A stretch of DNA of 64,000 nt, taken from assembly GCA_963726105.1 (NCBI GenBank), contig CAVSBJ010000018.1, forward strand, positions 1-64,000. The letters are read 5' to 3'. How positions within the stretch are numbered: the stretch's first letter is position 1; the number at the start of each line of letters is the position of its first letter. This document shows positions 1 through 6,682 of the stretch, one piece after another. The DNA is from Roseiarcus sp963726105 (GTDB lineage Bacteria; Pseudomonadota; Alphaproteobacteria; Rhizobiales; Beijerinckiaceae). The notes under the pieces were generated by a model. That model was given only the letters and a program-made list of their open reading frames with translations, did not search any database and was not told where the DNA came from. Made by a program: the position numbers and the translations under genes.

Positions 1-247
1 TCGAATCGCGCCGCTCATCCGAACAGATCGTGCAGGGATCGCGCGTGTCGACGTTGCCGCACACCGAACAGGTCAAGATGCGCTCCTGCGCGACGCGCAA
101 TGCATCGGCGAGGGGCGCAAGCAACGTCTCGCGCTTCCGGATAAGGTGGAGCGCCACGCGCCGCGCCGAACGCGGCCCCAATCCCGGCAACCGCGCGAGA
201 AGCTGGACGAGACGCTCGATTTCCGGTCCGGCGACGCTGGTCGACAT
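1..247 (-). CDS. recR: Recombination mediator RecR (3' part outside window)
   Basis: RecR works with RecF/RecO to load RecA at gaps. Only the first 82 codons lie in the window; the family is about 200 residues, so the Toprim domain is cut off by the window edge. Visible are the N-terminal helix-hairpin-helix region (LARLPGLGPRSARRVALHL) and the four-cysteine zinc finger (CSVCGNVDTRDPCTIC). The ATG lies 7 bp after the ybaB stop on the same strand, the usual dnaX-ybaB-recR order, so translation is probably coupled. The identification follows from motif plus synteny. Confidence 0.95.
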   Translation of the reverse strand, partial: MSTSVAGPEIERLVQLLARLPGLGPRSARRVALHLIRKRETLLAPLADALRVAQERILTCSVCGNVDTRDPCTICSDERRDS

Positions 248-254
248 CCGGCCT

Positions 255-575
255 CTAGAAGGGCAGCTTCACGCCGGGCGGAAGGGGCAAGCCTTCGGTC
301 AGGGACTGCATCTTCTCGGCCGCCAGGCGATCGGCTTTGGCCTTGCCGTCGGTGAAAGCGGCGACGATCAGGTCCTCAAGCATCTCCTTGTCGGCCGGCG
401 TTAGGAGCGAGGCGTCGATGCGCACGCCTTTCAGCTCGCCTTTGGCGCTGAGCGTGAGACTGACCATCCCGCCGCCCGCCTGACCTTCGACTTCCAGGCG
501 TCCAAGTTCCTCTTGCGCTTCCTGAAGCTTGGCTTGAACGGCCTGCGCTTTCTTCATCATGCCCATGATATCCAT
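255..575 (-). CDS. ybaB: YbaB/EbfC family nucleoid-associated protein
   Basis: Small dimeric DNA-binding protein of 106 residues, the normal family length, starting MDIMGMMKKAQAVQAKLQEA and carrying the conserved middle GMVSLTLSAKGELKGVRID. The family binds DNA and is linked to recombination and nucleoid structure; its exact role is unsettled. It lies between dnaX (15 bp upstream) and recR (7 bp downstream), the classical cluster. A good Shine-Dalgarno (GAAGGAGA) precedes the ATG at 575. Confidence 0.95.
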   Translation of the reverse strand: MDIMGMMKKAQAVQAKLQEAQEELGRLEVEGQAGGGMVSLTLSAKGELKGVRIDASLLTPADKEMLEDLIVAAFTDGKAKADRLAAEKMQSLTEGLPLPPGVKLPF

Positions 576-590
576 GGCGCGATCTCCTTC

Positions 591-2387
591 TCAAACTTCG
601 TCGACGGGGTCGGCGCCGGAATCGGCGTAACCGACTTCATCGTCGACCTCGCCCGCGGCAGGGGGTGTCGCGTCCGTCGGGGACGGCGCGTCTGGACGCC
701 GCACGTCGACGATGCGGGCTCCTTTGAATCGATCAAGCACCTTCTGCACCAAGGGATGCGACGCCGCATTGCTCGTCCGCTCGGCCTCGCGGGCCTGCGT
801 CGTTTCGCGTAGCGTCGGCGCGGTCGAGCCGGGGACAAGCGCGACCATCCAGCGCTCGCCCGTCCATTCCTGCAACCGTCGGCTCAGCGTCTGCGCCAGA
901 CCGGATTCGGCGCCCTCCACCAGGGTGAAGGCGATGCTGCCCTGTTCGAACCGGGCGAGCCGCACATCCCGCTCAAGCGACTGGACAAGCTGAATGTCGC
1001 GCTTGGAGCGCGCAAGGGCGATGACGTCGTCGAAGCGGGCGAGCCTAACTGCGGCGGGCGAAGGCGAAGGCGGCGGGGGCGCGACCGAAGCTGGCTCCGT
1101 CGTCGCAAGCCGCAGCAAAGCCGAAGCGCGCGGCCCCCCGCCTCCGGACGGAAGCGGCGGCGCATGACGCGGACCATCGCTCGTCTGACTGAGCTTGCGG
1201 ATCGTCTCCTCGGGGGTCGGCAGATCGGAAGCATAGGCCAGGCGGATCAGCGCCATTTCGGCCGAGGCGAGCGGGCGAGGCGAATCTTTCATATCCTCGA
1301 CGCCCTTGAGCAGGATTTGCCAGGCCCGCGCCAAAACTCCCACGGTCAGCTTGTCGGCGAATTCCCGGCCGCGTTCCCGCTCGACCTGGCTGACCGAGGG
1401 ATCCTCGGTTGCGGCTGGGGCGATTTTGGCGCGCGTGACGAAATGGCAAAATTCGGCCAGATCGATCAGGATGTCGGCGGCGTCCGCGCCCGCCTGATGG
1501 AGCGCGCCCAGGATCTCCAGGGCCTCGGAAATCCGACCTCTCATGACGCGCTCGAACAGCGCCACGATCTCGGCCCGGTCCGAGAGGCCCAGCATGTTGC
1601 GAACGGCGAGCGCCGTGACGCCCTCGTCGCCGCCATGCGCGATTCCCTGATCGAGCAGCGAAAGCGCATCGCGTACCGAGCCTTCGGCGACGCGGGCAAT
1701 CAGCGCCAGCGCCTCCGGTTCGGCGGTGACCCCTTCGGCGGCGCAGATCTTGCTCAAATGGCCGACCATCGGGGCCGCCTCGATGCGTCGCAAATCGAAG
1801 CGAATGCAACGCGAGCGCACGGTGATCGGCACCTTGTCGATTTCCGTGGTCGCGAACAGAAACTTGACGTGTTCCGGCGGCTCCTCGAGCGTCTTCAAGA
1901 GACCGTTGAAGGCCTGCTTCGAGAGCATGTGCACTTCATCGATGATATAGACCTTGGTGCGCGCCGAAACCGGGCGATAGCGCGCGTTCTCGATGATCTC
2001 GCGCACGTCGTCGATGCCGGTGTGGGAGGCCGCGTCCATCTCGATCACATCGACATGGCGCGATTCCATGATCGCCTGGCAATGGAGGCCGAGCTCCGGC
2101 ATGTCGACGCTGGGCGCATCGATTTTGCCAGGCAGGGCATAATTGAACGCACGCGCCAGAATGCGCGCCGTTGTGGTCTTGCCGACGCCGCGCACCCCGG
2201 TAAGGATATAGGCTTGGTGAATGCGGCTTGCGGCGAAGGAATTGGCGAGCGTGCGCACCATCGGCTCCTGCCCGACCAGGTCCTCGAAGCGCATCGGCCG
2301 GTATTTTCGCGCCAGCACCCGATAGGGGGCGGCGGACGGCGCGGAGGACACCGCAGCTTCGACAGCAGGGAAGAGCGAATCGCTCAA
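591..2387 (-). CDS. dnaX: DNA polymerase III subunit gamma/tau
   Basis: Clamp-loader ATPase of the replicative polymerase. In order: AAA+ core beginning PYRVLARKYRPMRFEDLVGQ, Walker A (GVRGVGKTTTARILARA), Walker B (VYIIDEVHML), sensor (VRSRCIRFDLRR), then a Pro/Ser/Ala-rich linker and a tau-type C-terminal domain. The zinc-module cysteines are mostly replaced; only the HCQAIMESRHVDV part remains, as I recall from other alphaproteobacteria. I chose the TTG at 2387 (598 residues): it follows GAGAGGG at 5 nt spacing, while the longer frame up to 2618 would run through the SRP RNA gene. No programmed frameshift site for a short gamma form was noticed. Confidence 0.93.
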   Translation of the reverse strand: MSDSLFPAVEAAVSSAPSAAPYRVLARKYRPMRFEDLVGQEPMVRTLANSFAASRIHQAYILTGVRGVGKTTTARILARAFNYALPGKIDAPSVDMPELGLHCQAIMESRHVDVIEMDAASHTGIDDVREIIENARYRPVSARTKVYIIDEVHMLSKQAFNGLLKTLEEPPEHVKFLFATTEIDKVPITVRSRCIRFDLRRIEAAPMVGHLSKICAAEGVTAEPEALALIARVAEGSVRDALSLLDQGIAHGGDEGVTALAVRNMLGLSDRAEIVALFERVMRGRISEALEILGALHQAGADAADILIDLAEFCHFVTRAKIAPAATEDPSVSQVERERGREFADKLTVGVLARAWQILLKGVEDMKDSPRPLASAEMALIRLAYASDLPTPEETIRKLSQTSDGPRHAPPLPSGGGGPRASALLRLATTEPASVAPPPPSPSPAAVRLARFDDVIALARSKRDIQLVQSLERDVRLARFEQGSIAFTLVEGAESGLAQTLSRRLQEWTGERWMVALVPGSTAPTLRETTQAREAERTSNAASHPLVQKVLDRFKGARIVDVRRPDAPSPTDATPPAAGEVDDEVGYADSGADPVDEV

Positions 2388-2503
2388 AGACGCCCTCTCT
2401 CGGCAGGAAAAGATCGATGGCGGAGCATCCTCAGCTTCGCTCTCGCCCGATGAAACGCCACTCAAGCGCCAAGGCCAAGCAAGCCCTACGCTCGGCTGGC
2501 CGA

Positions 2504-2520
2504 TGACGCGCAGCGCGTCA
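2504..2520 (-). terminator. Short hairpin just after the SRP RNA gene
   Basis: A perfect 7-bp inverted repeat (TGACGCG, 3-nt loop, CGCGTCA) directly follows the 3' end of ffs in its reading direction. There is no T tract, so it may act as an RNA 3' stabiliser or processing signal, not as an intrinsic terminator. Function is inferred from position only. Confidence 0.35.
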
Positions 2521-2618
2521 GTGGGAGGTTGGACAAAGACCCGCCCTGGCTCGTTAGGGCTGCTTCCTTCCGGACCTGACCCGGTTGGCGAGCGGTACGT
2601 CCTTCGCCAACCTCCCAA
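2521..2618 (-). ncRNA. ffs: Signal recognition particle 4.5S RNA
   Basis: On the minus strand the apical SRP domain is unmistakable: GGTCAGGTCCGGAAGGAAGC, the conserved Ffh-binding loop. The outer ends pair perfectly (GGGAGGTTGG at 2616-2607 with CCAACCTCCC at 2532-2523), giving a roughly 95-nt bacterial small SRP RNA. It binds Ffh and targets nascent membrane proteins to FtsY. Location upstream of dnaX on the same strand is typical of Rhizobiales. Exact ends are estimated from the terminal stem. Confidence 0.93.
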
Positions 2619-2695
2619 GGTCTATGTGGACCATGAGACGGCGAGGCGCAAGGGGCGGCCGGCCCGGGCGCCCCGGGCGCCTCGCCCACGCGCGT

Positions 2696-3442
2696 TCACG
2701 CCGCCCTTTCCTGCTCCTCGACCATGGCTTTGGCGATTTCGGCGGTCCGGGCGTCCGCCGGGAACAGCATTTCCAGCGCCAGTTCGGAAAGGGTCACGTC
2801 GTTCGGCGTGCCGAAAACGGTGACGGTGCCAAGAAAGGACAGGATTCCAAGGCGGGCGGCGATGCGAAGCGGCGTCGCCAGCCGCTCCGCCGCGCCGAAG
2901 CTCTCCGCCGGTTCGCTTTCCGGCGGGGCCGGATAGGCCGAGACCTCGGCAAACAGGCCCTGCAGAACCGCGTCGCCCCGTGCATCGATCTGCTGGCGCA
3001 GCACGCTCAACATATGGGTGCGCCACGCGCCATAGTTCACGATCCTCGACGCCATGCCCGCGGGATGGAGGGTGAGGCGCACGGCGTTGACCGGCGGGCG
3101 CATGAGATCGGCCGAGCAGCCCTCGTAAAGCTGGGGCAAGGCGGAGTTCGACATGACGATCTGCCAATGCCGGTCGACCGCGAAGGCGGGATAGGGCTTG
3201 TGCGCCTGAAGGATGGCGTCGATGGCGGTTTTCGCCGCCGCCAGGGCCGCGATCGAGCGCTCCTGAAACGCCGGCGCAAAGCCCGCGGCCAGAAGGAGCG
3301 AGTTCTGGTCGCGCAGCGGAATCTCGAGATAGTCGGCGAGACGGCCGATCATCTCGCGGCTCGGCTGCGCCTTGCCGGTCTCGAGACAGGAGAGATGCCG
3401 GGTCGAGCTCTCCGCCGCATAGGCGAGGTCGGCCTGCGTCAT
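2696..3442 (-). CDS. XRE-family regulator with MmyB-like ligand domain, probable 5' frameshift
   Basis: The open frame gives 248 residues. The N-terminus (MTQADLAYAAESSTRHLSCL) is the second half of a Cro/C1 helix-turn-helix, followed by ETGKAQPSREMIGRLADYLE and, from about residue 80, the MmyB-like domain (AFAVDRHWQIVMSNSALPQL). Helix 1 of the HTH is missing from this frame but is encoded just upstream: an ATG at 3501 reads MTAHQLPFGVLLRP in another frame, and the present frame reads PWRERRR before the Met. One missing base near 3461-3463 would join them. It is divergent from the SnoaL-hydrolase pair, with two dyads between that it may bind. Whether the break is real or a sequencing error cannot be told here. 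Confidence 0.75.
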   Translation of the reverse strand: MTQADLAYAAESSTRHLSCLETGKAQPSREMIGRLADYLEIPLRDQNSLLLAAGFAPAFQERSIAALAAAKTAIDAILQAHKPYPAFAVDRHWQIVMSNSALPQLYEGCSADLMRPPVNAVRLTLHPAGMASRIVNYGAWRTHMLSVLRQQIDARGDAVLQGLFAEVSAYPAPPESEPAESFGAAERLATPLRIAARLGILSFLGTVTVFGTPNDVTLSELALEMLFPADARTAEIAKAMVEEQERAA

Positions 3443-3537
3443 GCGGCGCCGCTCGCGCCAGGGCGCAAGAGAACGCCGAACGGAAGCTGATGGGCGGTCA
3501 TGCGCTCGAGCTTAGCCCCGGCCGGCGCGCAAGGCCA

Positions 3538-3552
3538 TGACCTCCAAGGTCA
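3538..3552. promoter_or_regulatory. Operator-like palindrome, copy 1 (TGACCT-N3-AGGTCA)
   Basis: A perfect 6+3+6 inverted repeat TGACCTCCAAGGTCA in the divergent intergenic region between the XRE regulator and the SnoaL-hydrolase pair, 36 bp upstream of the regulator's probable original ATG. It is matched by a second copy at 3581-3595. Binding by the adjacent XRE protein is inference from position and duplication. Confidence 0.6.
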
Positions 3553-3580
3553 AGCGCAGAGCGCCCGCGCGGTCGCTTTT

Positions 3581-3595
3581 TGACCTGCCAGGTCA
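3581..3595. promoter_or_regulatory. Operator-like palindrome, copy 2, overlapping a -35 element
   Basis: A perfect 7+1+7 inverted repeat TGACCTGCCAGGTCA. It differs from copy 1 only in the three central bases. The preceding T makes TTGACC (3580-3585), a plausible -35 hexamer for the SnoaL-hydrolase transcript, so occupancy would be expected to block RNA polymerase. Confidence 0.6.
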
Positions 3596-3680
3596 TGGAT
3601 TGCGGACCCGAGCGGCGCGATCCTGCGACCAACGAGAGGGCTCGCAGGCCCTCGATCTCGAACCCAGACTGGAGTGAACA

Positions 3681-4037
3681 ATGCTCGACGCTCAGGCGCT
3701 CGCCGATCTTTATGTCGCCGCGTGGAACGAGCCGGACGCCGCCAGGCGCTCCTCCGCCATCGCCGCGCTCTGGGCCCCCGACGCCATGGGCCGCGCGAGA
3801 GCGAGGGGATACGCCGCGCTGACCAAGCTCACCGTCTCGGCGCCCGGAACGAGCGCGCGACGCGAGGGCGTTCGCTATCGCGCCGCCCCGACCGCCCGTC
3901 TCCGCGGCGACGTCGTGACCTTCCGCTGGGAGATGTTGCTCGCCGACAGCGAGACCGTGCTCGCGGGCGGGCTCGAGTTCCTAATCGTCGACGACAACGG
4001 GCGCATCCTGGCCGACCATCCGTTCGCGCCCGCCTGA
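3681..4037 (+). CDS. SnoaL-like / NTF2-fold protein
   Basis: A 118-residue protein with the length and pattern of the SnoaL-like cone-fold family: an N-terminal helix (ALADLYVAAWNE), ALWAPDAMGRARARGYAAL, and C-terminal strands (VVTFRWEMLLADSETVLAGG, then FLIVDDNGRI). Members are small enzymes or ligand-binding proteins; no substrate can be assigned. GGAG precedes the ATG. It is followed 45 bp later by an alpha/beta hydrolase, probably in one transcript, and is divergent from an XRE regulator that is likely to control it. Confidence 0.85.
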   Translation: MLDAQALADLYVAAWNEPDAARRSSAIAALWAPDAMGRARARGYAALTKLTVSAPGTSARREGVRYRAAPTARLRGDVVTFRWEMLLADSETVLAGGLEFLIVDDNGRILADHPFAPA

Positions 4038-4082
4038 ACGCCGCGCTCCTTCCCGCCAGCCTTCCCATCGAGGAGAAACCCC

Positions 4083-4910
4083 ATGCCCTTCATCACGACG
4101 AACGACGGCGCCGAGCTCTATTGGTGCGAATGGGGAGCGGGCGCGCCGATCCTGTTCCTGAGCAGCCTCGGCTGCACCAGCCGGATGTGGGACTACCAGA
4201 TCGCCGCCTTCGCCGACCAAGGCTTCCGCTGCATCGCCTTCGACCGCCGCGGCCACGGCCGCTCCGATCAACCGGCCGGCGGCTACGCCTTCGACACCTT
4301 CGCCGACGATGTCGCCAGGCTCGTCGACGACCTTGATCTCACGGGCCTCACCCTCATCGCCCATTCGATGGCGGGCGGCGAGGCGGTGCGCTATCTCACC
4401 CGGCACGGAAGCCAGCGCGTCGCGCGCCTCGTCCTCCTCGCGCCGACGACGCCGATGCTGCTCAAGAGCCACGACAACCCCAATGGCTTGCCCATGGAAG
4501 CCTTCGAGGCGCTGTGGGCAGGGTGGCGATGCGACTATCCGAAATGGGTCGACGACAACGTCGCGCCGTTCTTCATTCCGGAGACCTCGCCCGCGATGAT
4601 GCGCTGGGGCGCGACCTTGTTGCAGACCTCGCTCCCCGTCACGCTGGCCTGCTCCCGCGCGATGGTGGAGGCCGACTTCCGCGCCGAGATGAGGGCCATC
4701 GACGTTCCGACCCTCATCGTCCACGGCGACCGCGACCGCTCGATGCCGGTCGAGCTGACGGGAAAGCCCTCGGCCGAGCTCATTCCCGGCTCGAGGCTCC
4801 TCGTCTATCCAGGCGCGCCGCACGGCCTCATGTTCACCCACATGAAAGAACTCCACGCTGACCTTGTGGGTTTCATGCGCGAGCGCGAAGTTCGCTCGGC
4901 CGCCGCTTAA
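4083..4910 (+). CDS. Alpha/beta hydrolase, chloroperoxidase-like
   Basis: A 275-residue cytosolic alpha/beta hydrolase resembling non-haem chloroperoxidase/arylesterase proteins. Visible are the oxyanion region (LFLSSLGCTSRMWDYQ), the RRGHGRSD segment, the nucleophile elbow AHSMAGGEA (Ser), the acid loop VHGDRDRSMP (Asp) and the catalytic His in GAPHGL. The elbow begins with Ala where many relatives have Gly. A strong Shine-Dalgarno (GAGGAG) precedes the ATG. It is paired with the SnoaL-like gene upstream, a common XRE-controlled arrangement. Substrate unknown. Confidence 0.88.
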   Translation: MPFITTNDGAELYWCEWGAGAPILFLSSLGCTSRMWDYQIAAFADQGFRCIAFDRRGHGRSDQPAGGYAFDTFADDVARLVDDLDLTGLTLIAHSMAGGEAVRYLTRHGSQRVARLVLLAPTTPMLLKSHDNPNGLPMEAFEALWAGWRCDYPKWVDDNVAPFFIPETSPAMMRWGATLLQTSLPVTLACSRAMVEADFRAEMRAIDVPTLIVHGDRDRSMPVELTGKPSAELIPGSRLLVYPGAPHGLMFTHMKELHADLVGFMREREVRSAAA

Positions 4911-4947
4911 GCCCGATAAACGCCAATAGCCGTCAATAAACCGCGCT

Positions 4948-4975
4948 TAAACGCTAGTAAAAATGCTAGCGTTTA
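4948..4975. terminator. Perfect stem-loop beside the IS insertion
   Basis: TAAACGCTAG and CTAGCGTTTA form a perfect 10-bp stem around an 8-nt loop, 38 bp past the hydrolase stop. The right arm is repeated on the far side of the IS (5860-5869), where it is followed by six T residues. Before insertion the locus therefore looked like a hairpin with a nearby T tract, that is, a terminator of the hydrolase transcript. That history is inferred. Confidence 0.5.
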
Positions 4976-4979
4976 CTAG
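4976..4979. repeat. Target-site duplication CTAG, left copy
   Basis: CTAG abuts the left inverted terminal repeat and is repeated at 5860-5863 after the right one. A 4-bp C(A/T)AG duplication fits the IS5 family. Confidence 0.7.
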
Positions 4980-5859
4980 GCCGTGTGGACGAATTTTCGA
5001 CAGATGATGTTTTTGGGATTCCCGCGGTGAAATCAGGCGTGATTTCATAGCGAACTCCGACCGAATCAGGGGCCGGGGTCCATGTCGACAAAGATGGATG
5101 AGAACGATTGGGCGCACACGCTTGCGGTGTTCCGGGCCTGCCTGCCTCGGCGTGGACGGAGGGCCGAGGACGATCGCCGCTTCCTCGAGGCGCTTCATTT
5201 TTTCACCGTCGAGAACGTTCGCTGGCGCGCGCTGCCGGAGCGCTTCGGTCATTGGAACAGCGTGTGGAAGCGCTTCGATCGCTTGAGCAAGGCTGGCGTC
5301 TTCGAGGCCTTCTTCGACACGCTCGCGTCCATGAGTTCCACGGCGCATCTCCTTCAGATGTTCGACTCGACCACCGTGCGCGCTCATGTCTCGGCGGCCG
5401 GAGCAAAGGGGGGCAAGAAGGCCAGGCGCTCGGGCGCTCGCGTGGCGGCTTCACCACGAAAATCCACGCAAAATCGGACGCCTCCGGCGACATCATCGCC
5501 TTCGACCTGACCGGCGGCGAAGCCCCCGACGGGCGTCACTTCGAAACCCTGCTCGATATCGGGCCCGACATTCAGCCGCGCGCCGTCATCTGCGACAAAG
5601 GCTACGCCAGCAAGGCCAACCGGGACGCCGCGAGAGCGCGCGGCGTCGCTCCGGTCATCCCGCACAAGGCGAACGAAAAGAACAAGCCGGCCTTCTTCGC
5701 ACGAACGCTCTACAAAGCCCGCGCCCGCATCGAGCAGGGCGTCGGACGGCTCAAGCGCTTCAAGCGGGTCGCGCTACGCTGCGAAAAGACCGCCCAAAAC
5801 TTCAGATCGATCGTCAGCTTCGCCGCCGGCCTTTGCTTGATCAAATTCGTCCACACGAC
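4980..5859 (+). mobile_element. IS5-family insertion sequence, apparently complete
   Basis: An 880-bp element bounded by inverted ends: GCCGTGTGGACGAATTT on the left and, reverse complemented, GTCGTGTGGACGAATTT on the right, one mismatch in 17. It is flanked by CTAG on both sides. It contains a single transposase read through a -1 frameshift. All three parts of the DDE triad are visible and both ends are present, so it may still be active. No second copy occurs in this window. Confidence 0.9.
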
Positions 5860-5863
5860 CTAG
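5082..5863 (+). CDS. IS5-family DDE transposase made by -1 frameshifting
   Basis: Two overlapping frames together encode one transposase of about 260 residues. Frame A (from ATG 5082) carries the DUF4096-like N-terminus (RWRALPERFGHWNSVWKRF) and the first Asp (MFDSTTVRAHVSAAGAKGG); frame B continues GQALGRSRGGFTTKIHAKSD, the second Asp (VICDKGYAS) and the Glu region (RIEQGVGRLKRFKR). The join is a -1 slip on AAAGGGGGG at 5405-5413: frame A codons AAG GGG, then GGG CAA in frame B. The TAG stop at 5861-5863 lies in the duplicated target CTAG, outside the element proper. Confidence 0.88.
5860..5863. repeat. Target-site duplication CTAG, right copy
   Basis: Right partner of 4976-4979. Its last three bases provide the transposase stop codon. 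Confidence 0.7.
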
Positions 5864-5875
5864 CGTTTATTTTTT

Positions 5876-5901
5876 CGAATCGGGCCTTTTCAATGGCTTA
5901 C
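5876..5901. repeat. 26-bp dispersed motif, copy A
   Basis: CGAATCGGGCCTTTTCAATG followed by GCTTAC; it matches 58131-58156 at 22 of 26 positions. Both copies are intergenic and in the same orientation. The remaining bases from 5902 to 6186 show no gene or structure I can support. Confidence 0.5.
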
Positions 5902-6186
5902 AGCCGATTGGAATACGGATTCTCGTCCCGTCCGGTTTTTGGCGCAGGGCATCAAGGCCCGTCCTATCAGACTCGTCTCGTCGGCGCGCAGCTGATCCGG
6001 CGAATAGAAAATGCCTAACACAGATTTCGGCTTTTGGCAAGGATTTGCGCCCTTTGCTGACGGCCCGGCGATGACGACCCCTCTCCTTCCACGCCCCGCG
6101 CTCGTCACGGCCGACGATTTCCCGTTGCGTCCAGGCTCCGAGGATTCCATCTGGAGCCCGTCAGCCTTAAACCAGCGAGCGCTCCT

Positions 6187-6606
6187 ATGGCCACTGAACC
6201 CAGGCGGTACACCGGCGGCTGCCTTTGCGGGGCTTTGCGCTATGAGGCGGTCGGCGAGTCGATCGGCTCGGGGCACTGCTATTGCGTCGATTGCCGCCGC
6301 GCGTCGGGCTCGGGCTTCATCCCCTTCATGGGCTTCAAGGCCGCGGCCGTGCGCTTCACCGGCGAAGCCCGCCAGTTTCATTCGAAAGCGGCCAATGGCG
6401 GCGATGCGGTCCGCAATCGCTGCGCCCGGTGCATGAGTCTGGTGTTCGGCGGCGAGATCGGCCAGTCCAATTCGTACACGCTCTACGCCGGCTCCCTCGA
6501 CGATCCCTCGGCCTTCCATCCGACGTTCGCGATTTTTGCGGGAGGGCGACCGCCCTGGGCGCTCATCCCGCCCGGCTTCAAGGTCTTCGACCGCATGCCG
6601 GGCTAG
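6187..6606 (+). CDS. GFA family zinc protein (CENP-V/GFA domain)
   Basis: A 139-residue protein of the glutathione-dependent formaldehyde-activating enzyme family. Zinc-ligand motifs are in order: GGCLCGALRYEA near the N-terminus, GHCYCVDCRRASGSGF at about 30-45 and RCARCMSLVFGG at about 79-90. The name is historical: the catalytic claim for the founder protein has been questioned, so only a zinc-binding fold should be inferred. It stands alone between the IS and a convergent GDSL gene. Confidence 0.88.
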   Translation: MATEPRRYTGGCLCGALRYEAVGESIGSGHCYCVDCRRASGSGFIPFMGFKAAAVRFTGEARQFHSKAANGGDAVRNRCARCMSLVFGGEIGQSNSYTLYAGSLDDPSAFHPTFAIFAGGRPPWALIPPGFKVFDRMPG

Positions 6607-6682
6607 GGCTCGGGATCCAGCTCCGATGATTGGGTTTCGTTATCTTTGCCGACCCCGGTAGCGCCGACTTCAACGCCTCGGC

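Noticed and set aside
1164..2453. 429-residue frame opposite dnaX
   Set aside because: Antisense of a certain gene; no motifs.
2585..3490. 301-residue plus-strand frame across the XRE gene
   Set aside because: Shadow of the minus-strand regulator; Arg/Gly-rich composition typical of antisense frames in GC-rich DNA.
5890..6519. 209-residue minus-strand frame
   Set aside because: It is antisense to the GFA gene and has no family character.
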